The notes: generated from the letters alone by a model not told the origin. A DNA stretch of 5,911 nt from an uncultured Anaeroplasma sp. (GCA_934216145.1 CAKQBG010000077.1:1-5911); one strand, 5' to 3'; counted from the first letter of the stretch, positions 1-5,804 are shown. Made by a program: numbers and translations.

Positions 1-4
1 CCTC

Positions 5-44
5 AAAAAAAGGGAATGTGGATAACTTTTTAACCAACATCCCC
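5..44 (-). terminator. Leftward intrinsic terminator with no gene feeding it
   Basis: Read on the - strand, GGGGATGT (44-37) pairs with ACATTCCC (19-12), eight pairs including one G-U. After a bulged base the stem continues as GG/CC, and a run of seven T follows (11-5). The + strand reading has no T-run after the hairpin, so it acts leftward. No ORF on the - strand lies between it and rpmB. It is therefore either an attenuator in the leader of a leftward gene beyond the window, or the end of a small RNA. In B. subtilis the leftward neighbour here would be yloU (asp23) and fakA, so a leader is plausible but unproven. Confidence 0.65.
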
Positions 45-116
45 AAACCAGCGGCCTATTTACGAGTGAACTGTAACATTTTTTTAATCAAATTTATTCT
101 TTTTTTTAAAAAAAAC
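45..116. other. Intergenic stretch upstream of rpmB
   Basis: No ORF was found. Bases 45-80 are clearly richer in G+C than the other gaps (for example CCAGCGGCC at 48-56), which would suit a structured leftward RNA ending at the terminator at 44-5. No convincing leftward promoter is visible. Bases 100-115 are eight T followed by eight A, a tract just upstream of the rpmB -35 box that could act as an UP element. Confidence 0.4.
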
Positions 117-145
117 TTGAATATTAATATAAATTAGAGTATACT
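117..145 (+). promoter_or_regulatory. rpmB promoter (sigma-A type)
   Basis: A -35 box TTGAAT (117-122) and a -10 box TATACT (140-145) are separated by exactly 17 bases. Each box has one or two mismatches to consensus. The T8A8 tract at 100-115 lies immediately upstream. The predicted transcription start is near 152, which gives a leader of about 32 bases ending in a strong ribosome binding site. Confidence 0.8.
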
Positions 146-183
146 GATAAGGCTGAATTAAATTCACACAAGGAGGTTAAAAC

Positions 184-372
184 ATGGCAAAGTGTTACAT
201 TACTGGTAAGACAACTATTACTGGTAACAAGAGATCTCACGCTTTAAATGCTACTCGTCGTACTTGGAAGGCTAACCTTCAAACAGTACATATTAAAGAT
301 GAAAACGGAAACGTTAAGAAGGTTAAAGTTTCTGCTAGAGCTTTAAAGAAGGGAAATATTGAAAGAGCATAA
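184..372 (+). CDS. rpmB: 50S ribosomal protein L28
   Basis: This is ribosomal protein bL28, a component of the large ribosomal subunit. The 62-residue length is normal for the family. The N-terminal block MAKCYITGK, the [16 protein letters not shown] region (about residues 18-33) and the [11 protein letters not shown] block (about 47-57) are characteristic. The start is fixed by a near-perfect Shine-Dalgarno, AAGGAGGT (170-177), six bases before ATG. The gene has its own promoter and terminator, so it is a one-gene unit. It faces the -strand cluster, as rpmB does in B. subtilis next to spoVM. Only one Cys is present (residue 4), so the four-ligand zinc site of some L28 proteins is absent. Confidence 0.97.
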   Translation: MAKCYITGKTTITGNKRSHALNATRRTWKANLQTVHIKDENGNVKKVKVSARALKKGNIERA

Positions 373-395
373 TTGCTCAAATTAAATGCGCATCT

Positions 396-417
396 AACTG
401 GCTAAGCCAGTTTTTTT
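396..417 (+). terminator. rpmB intrinsic terminator
   Basis: The stem AACTGGC (396-402) and GCCAGTT (406-412) closes a three-base loop TAA and runs into seven T (411-417). It sits 24 bases after the rpmB stop. Confidence 0.9.
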
Positions 418-431
418 GCTTTTTATAGGAC

Positions 432-470
432 AAAAAAACCTCACTAGGATCACCTAATGAGGTTATTTTT
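432..470 (-). terminator. Bidirectional terminator between the reductase gene and rpmB
   Basis: The arms AACCTCA (437-443) and TGAGGTT (458-464) pair, then after one C/A mismatch TAGG (445-448) pairs with CCTA (453-456) around the loop ATCA. On the - strand the hairpin is followed by seven T (438-432), ending the aldo/keto reductase transcript eight bases after its stop codon. On the + strand a weaker T-run (466-470) follows, so it can back up the rpmB terminator. It prevents the converging transcripts from running into each other. Confidence 0.88.
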
Positions 471-472
471 AT

Positions 473-1306
473 TTAACTTCGTAAAGGCTTATCTAAAGAC
501 TCATTATGAATCTTATCAAGAATTTTTATATCTTCACTTGATATTCTAAAATCAACATCAAGATTTTCTTCTATTCTTTCCTTATGAATACTTTTAGGAA
601 GTGGTACTGTGTTCTTTTCAATACAATATCTAATACAAAGCTTAGGAATACTAACATTATATTTTCTAGCGATATTATTTAAATCAGGATTATCTAAAAG
701 CTTACCAGTAGCTAAAGGCGAATATGCTTCAATAACTATTTCATGTTTTTGACAATATTCAGTTAATTGACTTTGAGTATTTCCAATAAAATATCTAATT
801 TGATTAACCATTGGGGGTACATTAGTATATTTTGTAATTGCTTCTATATCTTTAATATGGAAATTAGATACACCTATACTCTTAATTAAGCCCTCATTAT
901 AAAGCTCAACAATTGCCTTCCATACCTCACAATTACCGCTAGTACAATCAGCTCCAACATTACTCCATGGCCATGGTGCGTGAATTAAATATAAATCAAT
1001 ATAATCGACATCAAGATTCTTTAAAGACTCAAAGAAATGCTTTCTAGCTCCATCATAGCTTTTAACATCTGCAGGACATTTAGTAGTTAAAAAAATTTCA
1101 TGTCTTGGTACCTTAGAATCCTTTATAGCTTTACCTACAGCCTTTTCATTACCATAAACATAAGCAGTATCAATATGCCTATATCCACATTCTAAAGCAT
1201 ATAATACTGATTTATAGGCATCGTTACTTTCACTTTGCCATGTACCAAATCCAATAATAGGCATCTTTACTCCATTATATAATTTAATAAAATCATTCTT
1301 TACCAT
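473..1306 (-). CDS. Aldo/keto reductase, AKR5-like (YvgN/YtbE type)
   Basis: A predicted cytosolic NADPH-dependent reductase of aldehydes or ketones with the TIM-barrel fold. Numbered from the chosen start, the tetrad is Asp46 and Tyr51 (in HIDTAYVYGNEKAVG), Lys76 (LTTKCP) and His109 (LIHAPWPW). The family signature GVSNF is at 145-149, NQ at 168-169 and EAYSPLATG at 193-201. The cofactor-phosphate motif PKSIHKERIEENL is at 237-249. I chose ATG at 1306 (277 residues, normal length) because AGGTGA lies five bases upstream. An in-frame GTG at 1315 would overlap that site. The usual NQIE-x-HP is here NQIRYFIG. The true substrate cannot be told. It lies between spoVM and rpmB, where B. subtilis has no such gene. 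Confidence 0.92.
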   Translation of the reverse strand: MVKNDFIKLYNGVKMPIIGFGTWQSESNDAYKSVLYALECGYRHIDTAYVYGNEKAVGKAIKDSKVPRHEIFLTTKCPADVKSYDGARKHFFESLKNLDVDYIDLYLIHAPWPWSNVGADCTSGNCEVWKAIVELYNEGLIKSIGVSNFHIKDIEAITKYTNVPPMVNQIRYFIGNTQSQLTEYCQKHEIVIEAYSPLATGKLLDNPDLNNIARKYNVSIPKLCIRYCIEKNTVPLPKSIHKERIEENLDVDFRISSEDIKILDKIHNESLDKPLRS

Positions 1307-1323
1307 TTCAATCACCTAATCAC

Positions 1324-1332
1324 AATATAGCA
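1324..1332 (-). promoter_or_regulatory. Possible extended -10 promoter of the reductase gene
   Basis: TGCTATATT on the - strand (1332-1324) matches an extended -10 element, TGn plus five of six -10 bases. The -35 region falls in the T-run of the preceding terminator and has no good match. The predicted start near 1317 would give a leader of only about 11 bases, beginning at the ribosome binding site. Confidence 0.4.
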
Positions 1333-1342
1333 TTTTTCAATC

Positions 1343-1369
1343 AAAAAAAAAGAGGATTTAACCTCTTTT
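1343..1369 (-). terminator. Terminator of the rlmN-PASTA-rsgA-rpe-spoVM cluster
   Basis: On the - strand AAAAGAGG (1369-1362) pairs with CCTCTTTT (1355-1348) around a six-base loop, within an eight-T run (1350-1343). The loop contains the stop codon TAA (1360-1358) of the small SpoVM-like ORF, so its last four codons form the first arm of the hairpin. It separates the cluster from the reductase gene. Confidence 0.85.
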
Positions 1370-1438
1370 CTTAAAAAACATATTCCAAAGTGAAGAAACC
1401 TTCCTTGGTAAAAATATTATGATGAGATGGCATTTCAA
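1358..1438 (-). CDS. spoVM: Probable SpoVM-like small spore morphogenetic protein
   Basis: A 26-codon ORF, TTG start at 1438 and TAA at 1360-1358. GGTGA (1448-1444) lies five bases before the TTG, the same spacing style as neighbouring genes. The product begins MKCHLIIIFLPRKV and ends FFKKRG. B. subtilis SpoVM is also 26 residues, begins MK, has a Leu-Pro-Lys step before an amphipathic membrane helix, and ends basic. Here the step is Leu10-Pro11-Arg12, two residues later. SpoVM senses the convex forespore membrane and recruits SpoIVA for spore coat assembly. The gene sits 33 bases after rpe and faces rpmB, the expected spoVM place apart from missing thiN. An in-frame ATG at 1450 would give 30 residues but lacks a good ribosome binding site. 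The call rests on synteny, length, ribosome binding site and a short motif. Confidence 0.58.
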   Translation of the reverse strand: MKCHLIIIFLPRKVSSLWNMFFKKRG

Positions 1439-1443
1439 ATTAA

Positions 1444-1448
1444 TCACC
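1444..1448 (-). promoter_or_regulatory. Ribosome binding site that decides the spoVM start
   Basis: GGTGA on the - strand, continuing as GGTGAT, lies five bases before TTG at 1438. It is complementary to the GATCACC part of the 16S rRNA tail. The same GGTGA core serves rlmN, the PASTA gene and the reductase gene, which supports TTG over the upstream ATG. Confidence 0.55.
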
Positions 1449-1471
1449 ATTCTATCATATGTATTTAAATA

Positions 1472-2110
1472 TTAAATATTCTTAAGTTTATTTAAAGCAT
1501 CCTGTGGATTACTATTATTACAAATAAATGAACCACTAACAGCTAAATCAACATATGGTGCGATTAATGGAGCAGTTTTATCATTAATACCACCATCAAT
1601 ATTAATTAAATAGCTATAACCATTCTTTTCCTTTAATTCCTTTAATTCTTTACACTTATCAATCGAATTAGGCATAAAGCTTTGACCACCAAAGCCTGGT
1701 TCAACACTCATTACTAATACCATATCTACTAAAGGTAAATATTCTAAAATGTCTGAAACCTGAGTTTTAGGCTTAATAGAAATACCAGCTTTAACTCCAT
1801 AAAAATGAATTAAATCAATAGTCTTTTTAACATCACAATCAGCCTCAACATGGAAGGTAATATAATCACTTCCTGCTTTAGCAAATTGTTCAATATAATT
1901 TTGAGGCTTCATTATCATTAAATGAGTATCAATAGTAGTATTTATTTTTTTAGCTAAAGCTCCTATAAATGAATATCCAAAGGAAATATTTGGCACAAAT
2001 ACTCCATCCATAACATCCATATGAATATAATCTAAATCAGAAATAATATCCTTTAATGAATTTTCAACATTATAATAATCAACAGTTAAAATAGATAATG
2101 ATACCTTCAT
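1472..2110 (-). CDS. rpe: Ribulose-phosphate 3-epimerase
   Basis: A cytosolic enzyme of the pentose phosphate pathway that interconverts D-ribulose 5-phosphate and D-xylulose 5-phosphate. At 212 residues it is a normal-length TIM barrel. The metal and catalytic residues are in place: His30 and Asp32 in IHMDVMDGVFVPN (29-41), His63 in DTHLMI, and Asp172 in NIDGGI. The phosphate-binding segments VEPGFGGQSF (136-145) and VSGSFI (191-196) are also present. The usual N-terminal APSIL reads SLSIL here. Its ATG overlaps the rsgA stop by four bases (ATGA, 2110-2107), so the two are translationally coupled. AAGGAG inside the end of rsgA supplies the ribosome binding site. Confidence 0.96.
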   Translation of the reverse strand: MKVSLSILTVDYYNVENSLKDIISDLDYIHMDVMDGVFVPNISFGYSFIGALAKKINTTIDTHLMIMKPQNYIEQFAKAGSDYITFHVEADCDVKKTIDLIHFYGVKAGISIKPKTQVSDILEYLPLVDMVLVMSVEPGFGGQSFMPNSIDKCKELKELKEKNGYSYLINIDGGINDKTAPLIAPYVDLAVSGSFICNNSNPQDALNKLKNI

Positions 2111-3024
2111 TTTCTTTCTCCTTTTAATTCAAGCATTCTTAAATAACTTTCATATCTTGATTTTAATATTTCACCATTATTAACAGCTTCAATAACTCCA
2201 CAGCCTTTAGTATTTTTAGTATGCTTACAATCCTTAAATTTACAAAAATACTCCTTAAATTCAATAAATAAGCTATCAAGCTCATCAGTAGAAACACCAA
2301 GTAAATCTAATTTAGAAAATCCTGGAGTATCACCTATATATCCATTTTCTAAAAATGGATATAAATTAATCTCTCTTGTAGTATGCTTACCTCTACCTAG
2401 CGCATATGAAATCTCATTAGTTTTTAAAGAGAATTCAGGATATATAGAATTAATTAAAGTCGATTTACCAGCACCAGTTTGACCTGATAATACTGTAACC
2501 TTACCAATTAATGCATTCTTTACATTCTCTATTCCTTCACCAGTTAGACTATTAACATATAAAACCCTATAGCCTAGATTAACATAATAATTCATAGAAT
2601 TTTTAAGACTTATAAATTCATCAGAAGCTAATTTATCTATTTTAGAAATAACAATAAGTGGTTCTATTTTTTGTTTTAAAATATTAACTAAAAATAAATC
2701 TAATAAATAATATGAGAAATCAGGCTCCTTAGCCGCAAAAACTAATAATATTTGATCTACATTAGCTATATCTGGCCTAATCATTTCATTCTTTCTAGGT
2801 AAATAATGATCAATCATATCATTATCAACTACAACAACATCTCCAACCTTTGGAGAATTCTTTATAGTAGTCATACTAGCCTTTTTACTTAATGATTTAT
2901 CATTAACTACTTCCTTTTTCTCACTTCGAAGCTTACCTCTAGCTCTAACTGAAATAATACTACCATCAGCTAGTTCAACTTTATAAACTCCACCATTTAG
3001 ATTAATTATTCTTCCCTCTTGCAT
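2107..3024 (-). CDS. rsgA: Ribosome small subunit-dependent GTPase A
   Basis: RsgA (YloQ) is a circularly permuted GTPase that checks late maturation of the 30S subunit. Its motifs run in permuted order: G4 SKID (127-130, usually NKxD), G5 NSLTGEG (158-164), G1 GQTGAGKST (181-189), a G2 region GRGKHTTR (210-217) and G3 DTPGF (232-236). An N-terminal OB fold spans about 1-85 and includes VRARGKLR and the linker RKNEMIRPDIANVDQ. The C-terminal zinc site uses Cys261, Cys266, His268 and Cys275. Residues about 34-58 form a Lys/Ser-rich loop that looks longer than in typical RsgA. ATG at 3024 follows a modest AGAGGT site. It is coupled to rpe by a four-base overlap and probably has its own promoter. 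Confidence 0.96.
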   Translation of the reverse strand: MQEGRIINLNGGVYKVELADGSIISVRARGKLRSEKKEVVNDKSLSKKASMTTIKNSPKVGDVVVVDNDMIDHYLPRKNEMIRPDIANVDQILLVFAAKEPDFSYYLLDLFLVNILKQKIEPLIVISKIDKLASDEFISLKNSMNYYVNLGYRVLYVNSLTGEGIENVKNALIGKVTVLSGQTGAGKSTLINSIYPEFSLKTNEISYALGRGKHTTREINLYPFLENGYIGDTPGFSKLDLLGVSTDELDSLFIEFKEYFCKFKDCKHTKNTKGCGVIEAVNNGEILKSRYESYLRMLELKGERK

Positions 3025-3055
3025 GTATACCTCTAATAAATAAATTTCCTTGTTG

Positions 3056-3064
3056 ATTATAACA
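3056..3064 (-). promoter_or_regulatory. Internal extended -10 promoter for rsgA-rpe
   Basis: TGTTATAAT on the - strand (3064-3056) is a perfect extended -10 element in the 62-base gap before rsgA. No good -35 hexamer lies 16-18 bases upstream, which extended -10 promoters tolerate. The predicted start near 3049 would leave a leader of about 25 bases. Confidence 0.5.
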
Positions 3065-3086
3065 TAATTTATATAATTTGAATAGT

Positions 3087-3770
3087 TTAATATAGATAAT
3101 TTTTAGATACATAAATTTCAATTTTTGAGGTATTATCAGCATATACTAAGCTACCTGGTTCAATTTCTTGGTATATTACTAAATCATTCTCAAAAATAGA
3201 TTCAAAATATATAATAGTATATTCAAGCTTAAGACCATTTAATCTTTTTATGGCTAAATTAATATCCATTCCAATTAAATTAGGCATCTCTACATAATTA
3301 TATTCCTTAGCTAAAACCAAATAAATAATATCATTACTATTAATTTCCTCATTAGCCTTATCCTGAGATAAAATAGTATTTTTAGGCTTAATACTTTCTA
3401 TATATTCTATCCTAACCTCAATATTTAGATCCTTATAATAATCAATTACATTATCATCATATATTTCATTAATAAAGCATTTATATTTATCGTTATCTAT
3501 ACTAGGTCTAAATAATACTACCTCTTCTCCCTGATATATAGTCATACCCTCACTTGGAATAGTATAATAATATAAAGAAGAGCTATCCTCAATTTTGACA
3601 TTTAACCCTAATTTATTAAGTTCCTCCAGTATTTCATTTTCATTTTTCGATTCAATGTTAGGAATTACAACAATATTTCTTTTTATTATATTTGGATAAA
3701 AAAGCATCATAAATAATACGAAAATAAAAAAAATAATATTAGTAACCCATAGAAGCTTTAAAAACTTCAT
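3087..3770 (-). CDS. Membrane-anchored PASTA-repeat protein without kinase domain
   Basis: A 227-residue protein with a five-residue N-terminus, one hydrophobic helix (about 6-25) and an outside region of three PASTA-like units: about 33-89 (start VVIPNI), 97-154 (degenerate) and 158-222 (start VEMPNLIG, the clearest). PASTA units bind muropeptides or lipid II in PrkC-type kinases and in penicillin-binding proteins. The gene lies between rlmN and rsgA, the usual place of prpC and prkC. It matches the membrane and outer half of PrkC with the whole kinase gone, and only 47 bases separate it from rlmN, leaving no room for a remnant. ATG at 3770 follows GGTGA. It probably binds cell wall or assists a partner; it cannot phosphorylate by itself. 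An unrelated PASTA anchor is the alternative. Confidence 0.82.
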   Translation of the reverse strand: MKFLKLLWVTNIIFFIFVLFMMLFYPNIIKRNIVVIPNIESKNENEILEELNKLGLNVKIEDSSSLYYYTIPSEGMTIYQGEEVVLFRPSIDNDKYKCFINEIYDDNVIDYYKDLNIEVRIEYIESIKPKNTILSQDKANEEINSNDIIYLVLAKEYNYVEMPNLIGMDINLAIKRLNGLKLEYTIIYFESIFENDLVIYQEIEPGSLVYADNTSKIEIYVSKNYLY

Positions 3771-3817
3771 ATTATCACCAATATTATTTTTTCAAAATAT
3801 ATATAATTATATACCTA

Positions 3818-4846
3818 TTAATTGTTATTCATATGCTTACTACGTAATTGTCCACAAGCTGCATCAATATCTCCACCTTGTTCCTTACGTAATTGAACAT
3901 TAATTCTTCTTTTCTTTAAAACATCAAAGAAAGCAACCATTGAATCCTTACTAGATCTTTTAAACGGCTTTTCTTTCACTTCATTATAAGGAATTAAATT
4001 AACATATACATTTAATCCATGAAGTAGGTCAGCAAGTTCATTAGCACATTCCTTAGTATCATTTAAATCCTTAATTAAAATATATTCTATTGTTACTCTT
4101 CTATTTGTCTTTTCAATATAATACTTAATAGCTTCAATTAATTCCTCAATAGGATATGCCCTATTAATAGGCATAATTTGGTTTCTAATATCATTGTTAG
4201 GAGCATGTAAAGATATCGCAAGATTAACCTGCAAATCAAAATCAGAATATTCTCTAATCTTCTCAACTAAACCACATGTCGAAACAGTTATGTGTCTAGC
4301 ACCTATTTCTAAGCCTAGAGGATAATTTAATATTTTAATGAATTTTATTACATTATCATAATTATCAAAAGGTTCTCCAATTCCCATTACAACAACATGA
4401 CTAACTCTAACATCTGCTAGCTTTGAAACAGTTAATACCTGTAATACTATTTCAGATGCTTCTAAATTTCTAAGCTTCTTCTTCATTCCAGAAGCACAAA
4501 ACATACATCCCATATTACAGCCAACCTCAGTTGTAACACAAACACTATATCCATAATCATGATTCATTAATACTGTTTCAATTAAATTACCATCACTTAA
4601 TCTAAATAAAAATTTTTGTGTTCCATCAAATGATTTTTGAGATGTAACAAGCTCAAGTTTATCTAATGTAAAATCCTTCTTTAATTCTTCAATAAATGAT
4701 TTTTTAACATTAGTCATTTCATCAAATGATTCAATTTTATGTCTATAAAGCCACTCAATAATTTGAGAAGCTCTAAAAGGCTTTTCTCCCTTTGATACTA
4801 AATATTCTTTTAGCATTTCCTCTGTATATCCATAGATACTTTCCAC
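3818..4846 (-). CDS. rlmN: 23S rRNA (adenine-C2) methyltransferase, radical SAM
   Basis: RlmN adds a methyl group to C2 of A2503 in 23S rRNA and, as known in E. coli, A37 of some tRNAs. At 342 residues it is of normal length. An N-terminal accessory domain (EKPFRASQIIEWLY, about 21-34) precedes the radical SAM barrel. The 4Fe-4S ligands Cys110, Cys114 and Cys117 are in CNMGCMFC. The SAM motif MGIGEP is at 154-159. Cys331 in CGQL is the resolving cysteine that carries the methyl intermediate, equivalent to E. coli Cys355. The start is GTG at 4846, supported by AAGGTGA (4859-4853) and by the family's usual N-terminus. It has its own promoter and heads the cluster through to rpe. Confidence 0.96.
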   Translation of the reverse strand: MESIYGYTEEMLKEYLVSKGEKPFRASQIIEWLYRHKIESFDEMTNVKKSFIEELKKDFTLDKLELVTSQKSFDGTQKFLFRLSDGNLIETVLMNHDYGYSVCVTTEVGCNMGCMFCASGMKKKLRNLEASEIVLQVLTVSKLADVRVSHVVVMGIGEPFDNYDNVIKFIKILNYPLGLEIGARHITVSTCGLVEKIREYSDFDLQVNLAISLHAPNNDIRNQIMPINRAYPIEELIEAIKYYIEKTNRRVTIEYILIKDLNDTKECANELADLLHGLNVYVNLIPYNEVKEKPFKRSSKDSMVAFFDVLKKRRINVQLRKEQGGDIDAACGQLRSKHMNNN

Positions 4847-4864
4847 TTTATATCACCTTGAATA

Positions 4865-4893
4865 ATTATAAGAAATATTTAATGAATATGCAA
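4865..4893 (-). promoter_or_regulatory. rlmN promoter (sigma-A type)
   Basis: On the - strand TTGCAT (4893-4888) and a perfect TATAAT (4870-4865) are 17 bases apart, in the gap between degV and rlmN. The predicted start near 4858 falls in the ribosome binding site, giving a leader of only about 12-14 bases. No terminator is visible after degV, so read-through from degV is also possible. Confidence 0.78.
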
Positions 4894-4896
4894 GAG

Positions 4897-5736
4897 TTAT
4901 TTATTCTTTGCATAAAAGGCAATTCCGATTGCGTTAGGCCCAACATGAGTACCAATTGTAGGTCCAATCATAGAAATAGGTAAAAAATCACTATATTCCG
5001 AATATAAATCCTTACTATTATTAATATAATTTTCTAGCATAAAGTTTGATACACCACTATAACCTAAAGAAAATGGCATATTAAAATCAATTCCACCTGA
5101 TTTGTTAACTAGCTCTCTTAATAGATTATTTCCATTTTTAGATCCTCTAGCTTTACCTATTAAATCTATTTTCCCATCTATTACTGCTATAACAGGCTTG
5201 ATAGTTAGTAGCTTTCCAGCTATAGCTACAGTCTTAGAGATTCTACCACCCTTTTGTAGATATTCTAAAGTATCTAATAAAGCTATAACCTTTATATTCT
5301 TTCTTTTTTCTTCGAGCTCTCTAATAATATATTCTATATCTTTATTACTATCTCTTAGCTTTATAGCATATTCTACTAATATTCTTTCTCCCATTGCGAC
5401 ATTTAAAGAATCAATTAAATGAATATTAGTTCTATCCTCTTTCGCAAGCATAGCCTGATTAAAGCTATTAGATAGCTTACTAGATAAGCCTATATAAATA
5501 ATATCTTCATCCTTATATTTATCAAAATATTCAGAAAAACGATAAGCAGTTACCATACTTGTTTTAGGAATATCATCATAATCTATTAATTTATTATAAA
5601 ATTCCTCTTTAGTTATATCTATTCCATCCATATATGATTTTCCATTAAATTCGACTAATAGTGGAATAACATCAATATTAAATTTAGCTGCTTCCTCTTT
5701 AGTTATATCACTTGCTGAATCTGTAATAATTCTCAT
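4897..5736 (-). CDS. DegV family fatty-acid-binding protein (FakB-like)
   Basis: DegV proteins bind one fatty acid. FakB members present it to the kinase FakA, which makes acyl phosphate for membrane lipid synthesis. The 279-residue length is normal. Family blocks in order are IITDSASDI (3-11), KTSMVTAYRF (58-67, where TSQPS is common), GLSSKLSNSF (83-92), LIDSLNVAMG (107-116), LEYLQKGGRISK (157-168), IKPVIAVIDGKI (179-190) and IGPTIGTHVGP (257-267). His264 is the conserved histidine near the fatty-acid carboxylate in FakB proteins. ATG at 5736 follows AAGGAG (5747-5742). No fakA is in view; in B. subtilis it (yloV) lies just beyond rpmB. Its strong promoter is flanked by paired palindromes, so transcription is probably controlled. 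A role other than FakB remains possible. Confidence 0.9.
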   Translation of the reverse strand: MRIITDSASDITKEEAAKFNIDVIPLLVEFNGKSYMDGIDITKEEFYNKLIDYDDIPKTSMVTAYRFSEYFDKYKDEDIIYIGLSSKLSNSFNQAMLAKEDRTNIHLIDSLNVAMGERILVEYAIKLRDSNKDIEYIIRELEEKRKNIKVIALLDTLEYLQKGGRISKTVAIAGKLLTIKPVIAVIDGKIDLIGKARGSKNGNNLLRELVNKSGGIDFNMPFSLGYSGVSNFMLENYINNSKDLYSEYSDFLPISMIGPTIGTHVGPNAIGIAFYAKNK

Positions 5737-5751
5737 ATTTTCTCCTTTTTA

Positions 5752-5766
5752 TATCACTTTGTGATA
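5752..5766. promoter_or_regulatory. Operator 1: palindrome over the degV transcription start
   Basis: TATCAC-TTT-GTGATA is a perfect inverted repeat with six-base arms. It begins six bases downstream of the -10 box and covers about -1 to +14 of the degV transcript, a typical site for a repressor dimer. The regulator is not identified. Confidence 0.65.
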
Positions 5767-5771
5767 AAATG

Positions 5772-5799
5772 ATTATAGCATTAAATTACTTAATGTCAA
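5772..5799 (-). promoter_or_regulatory. degV promoter, near-consensus
   Basis: On the - strand a perfect TTGACA (5799-5794), a 16-base spacer ending in TGC, and a perfect TATAAT (5777-5772) make an extended -10 sigma-A promoter. It is the strongest promoter in the window. The predicted start is near 5765. A promoter this good flanked by palindromes suggests that it is normally held in check. Confidence 0.88.
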
Positions 5800-5804
5800 G
5801 AATA

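Noticed and set aside
17..25. Perfect DnaA-box match TGTGGATAA (TTATCCACA on the other strand), possible origin
   Set aside because: It is a single box, part of the leftward terminator hairpin, with no cluster of boxes and no dnaA or dnaN nearby. One perfect nine-base match is not surprising in this much sequence.
1307..1315. GTG at 1315 as the start of the aldo/keto reductase
   Set aside because: It would overlap the AGGTGA ribosome binding site (1317-1312) that is correctly spaced for ATG at 1306. The three extra residues match nothing in the family.
1371..1433. ATG-started 20-codon - strand ORF at 1433 in another frame of the rpe-terminator gap
   Set aside because: It lacks a spaced ribosome binding site and any recognisable motif. 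The TTG-started frame has the site, the syntenic position and the SpoVM-like features.
3773..4857. Extra TATCAC half-sites upstream of the PASTA gene and rlmN as further operators
   Set aside because: They are the complements of the GGTGATA ribosome binding sites and have no opposing half, so they are not copies of the degV palindrome.
4792..4983. 63-codon + strand ORF
   Set aside because: It is antisense to the rlmN start and the degV end, has no ribosome binding site or family resemblance, and crosses the rlmN promoter.
5102..5422. 106-codon + strand ORF with hydrophobic stretches
   Set aside because: It lies wholly antisense within degV, whose frame is firmly supported by family motifs. 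The hydrophobic look follows from reading AT-rich codons backward.
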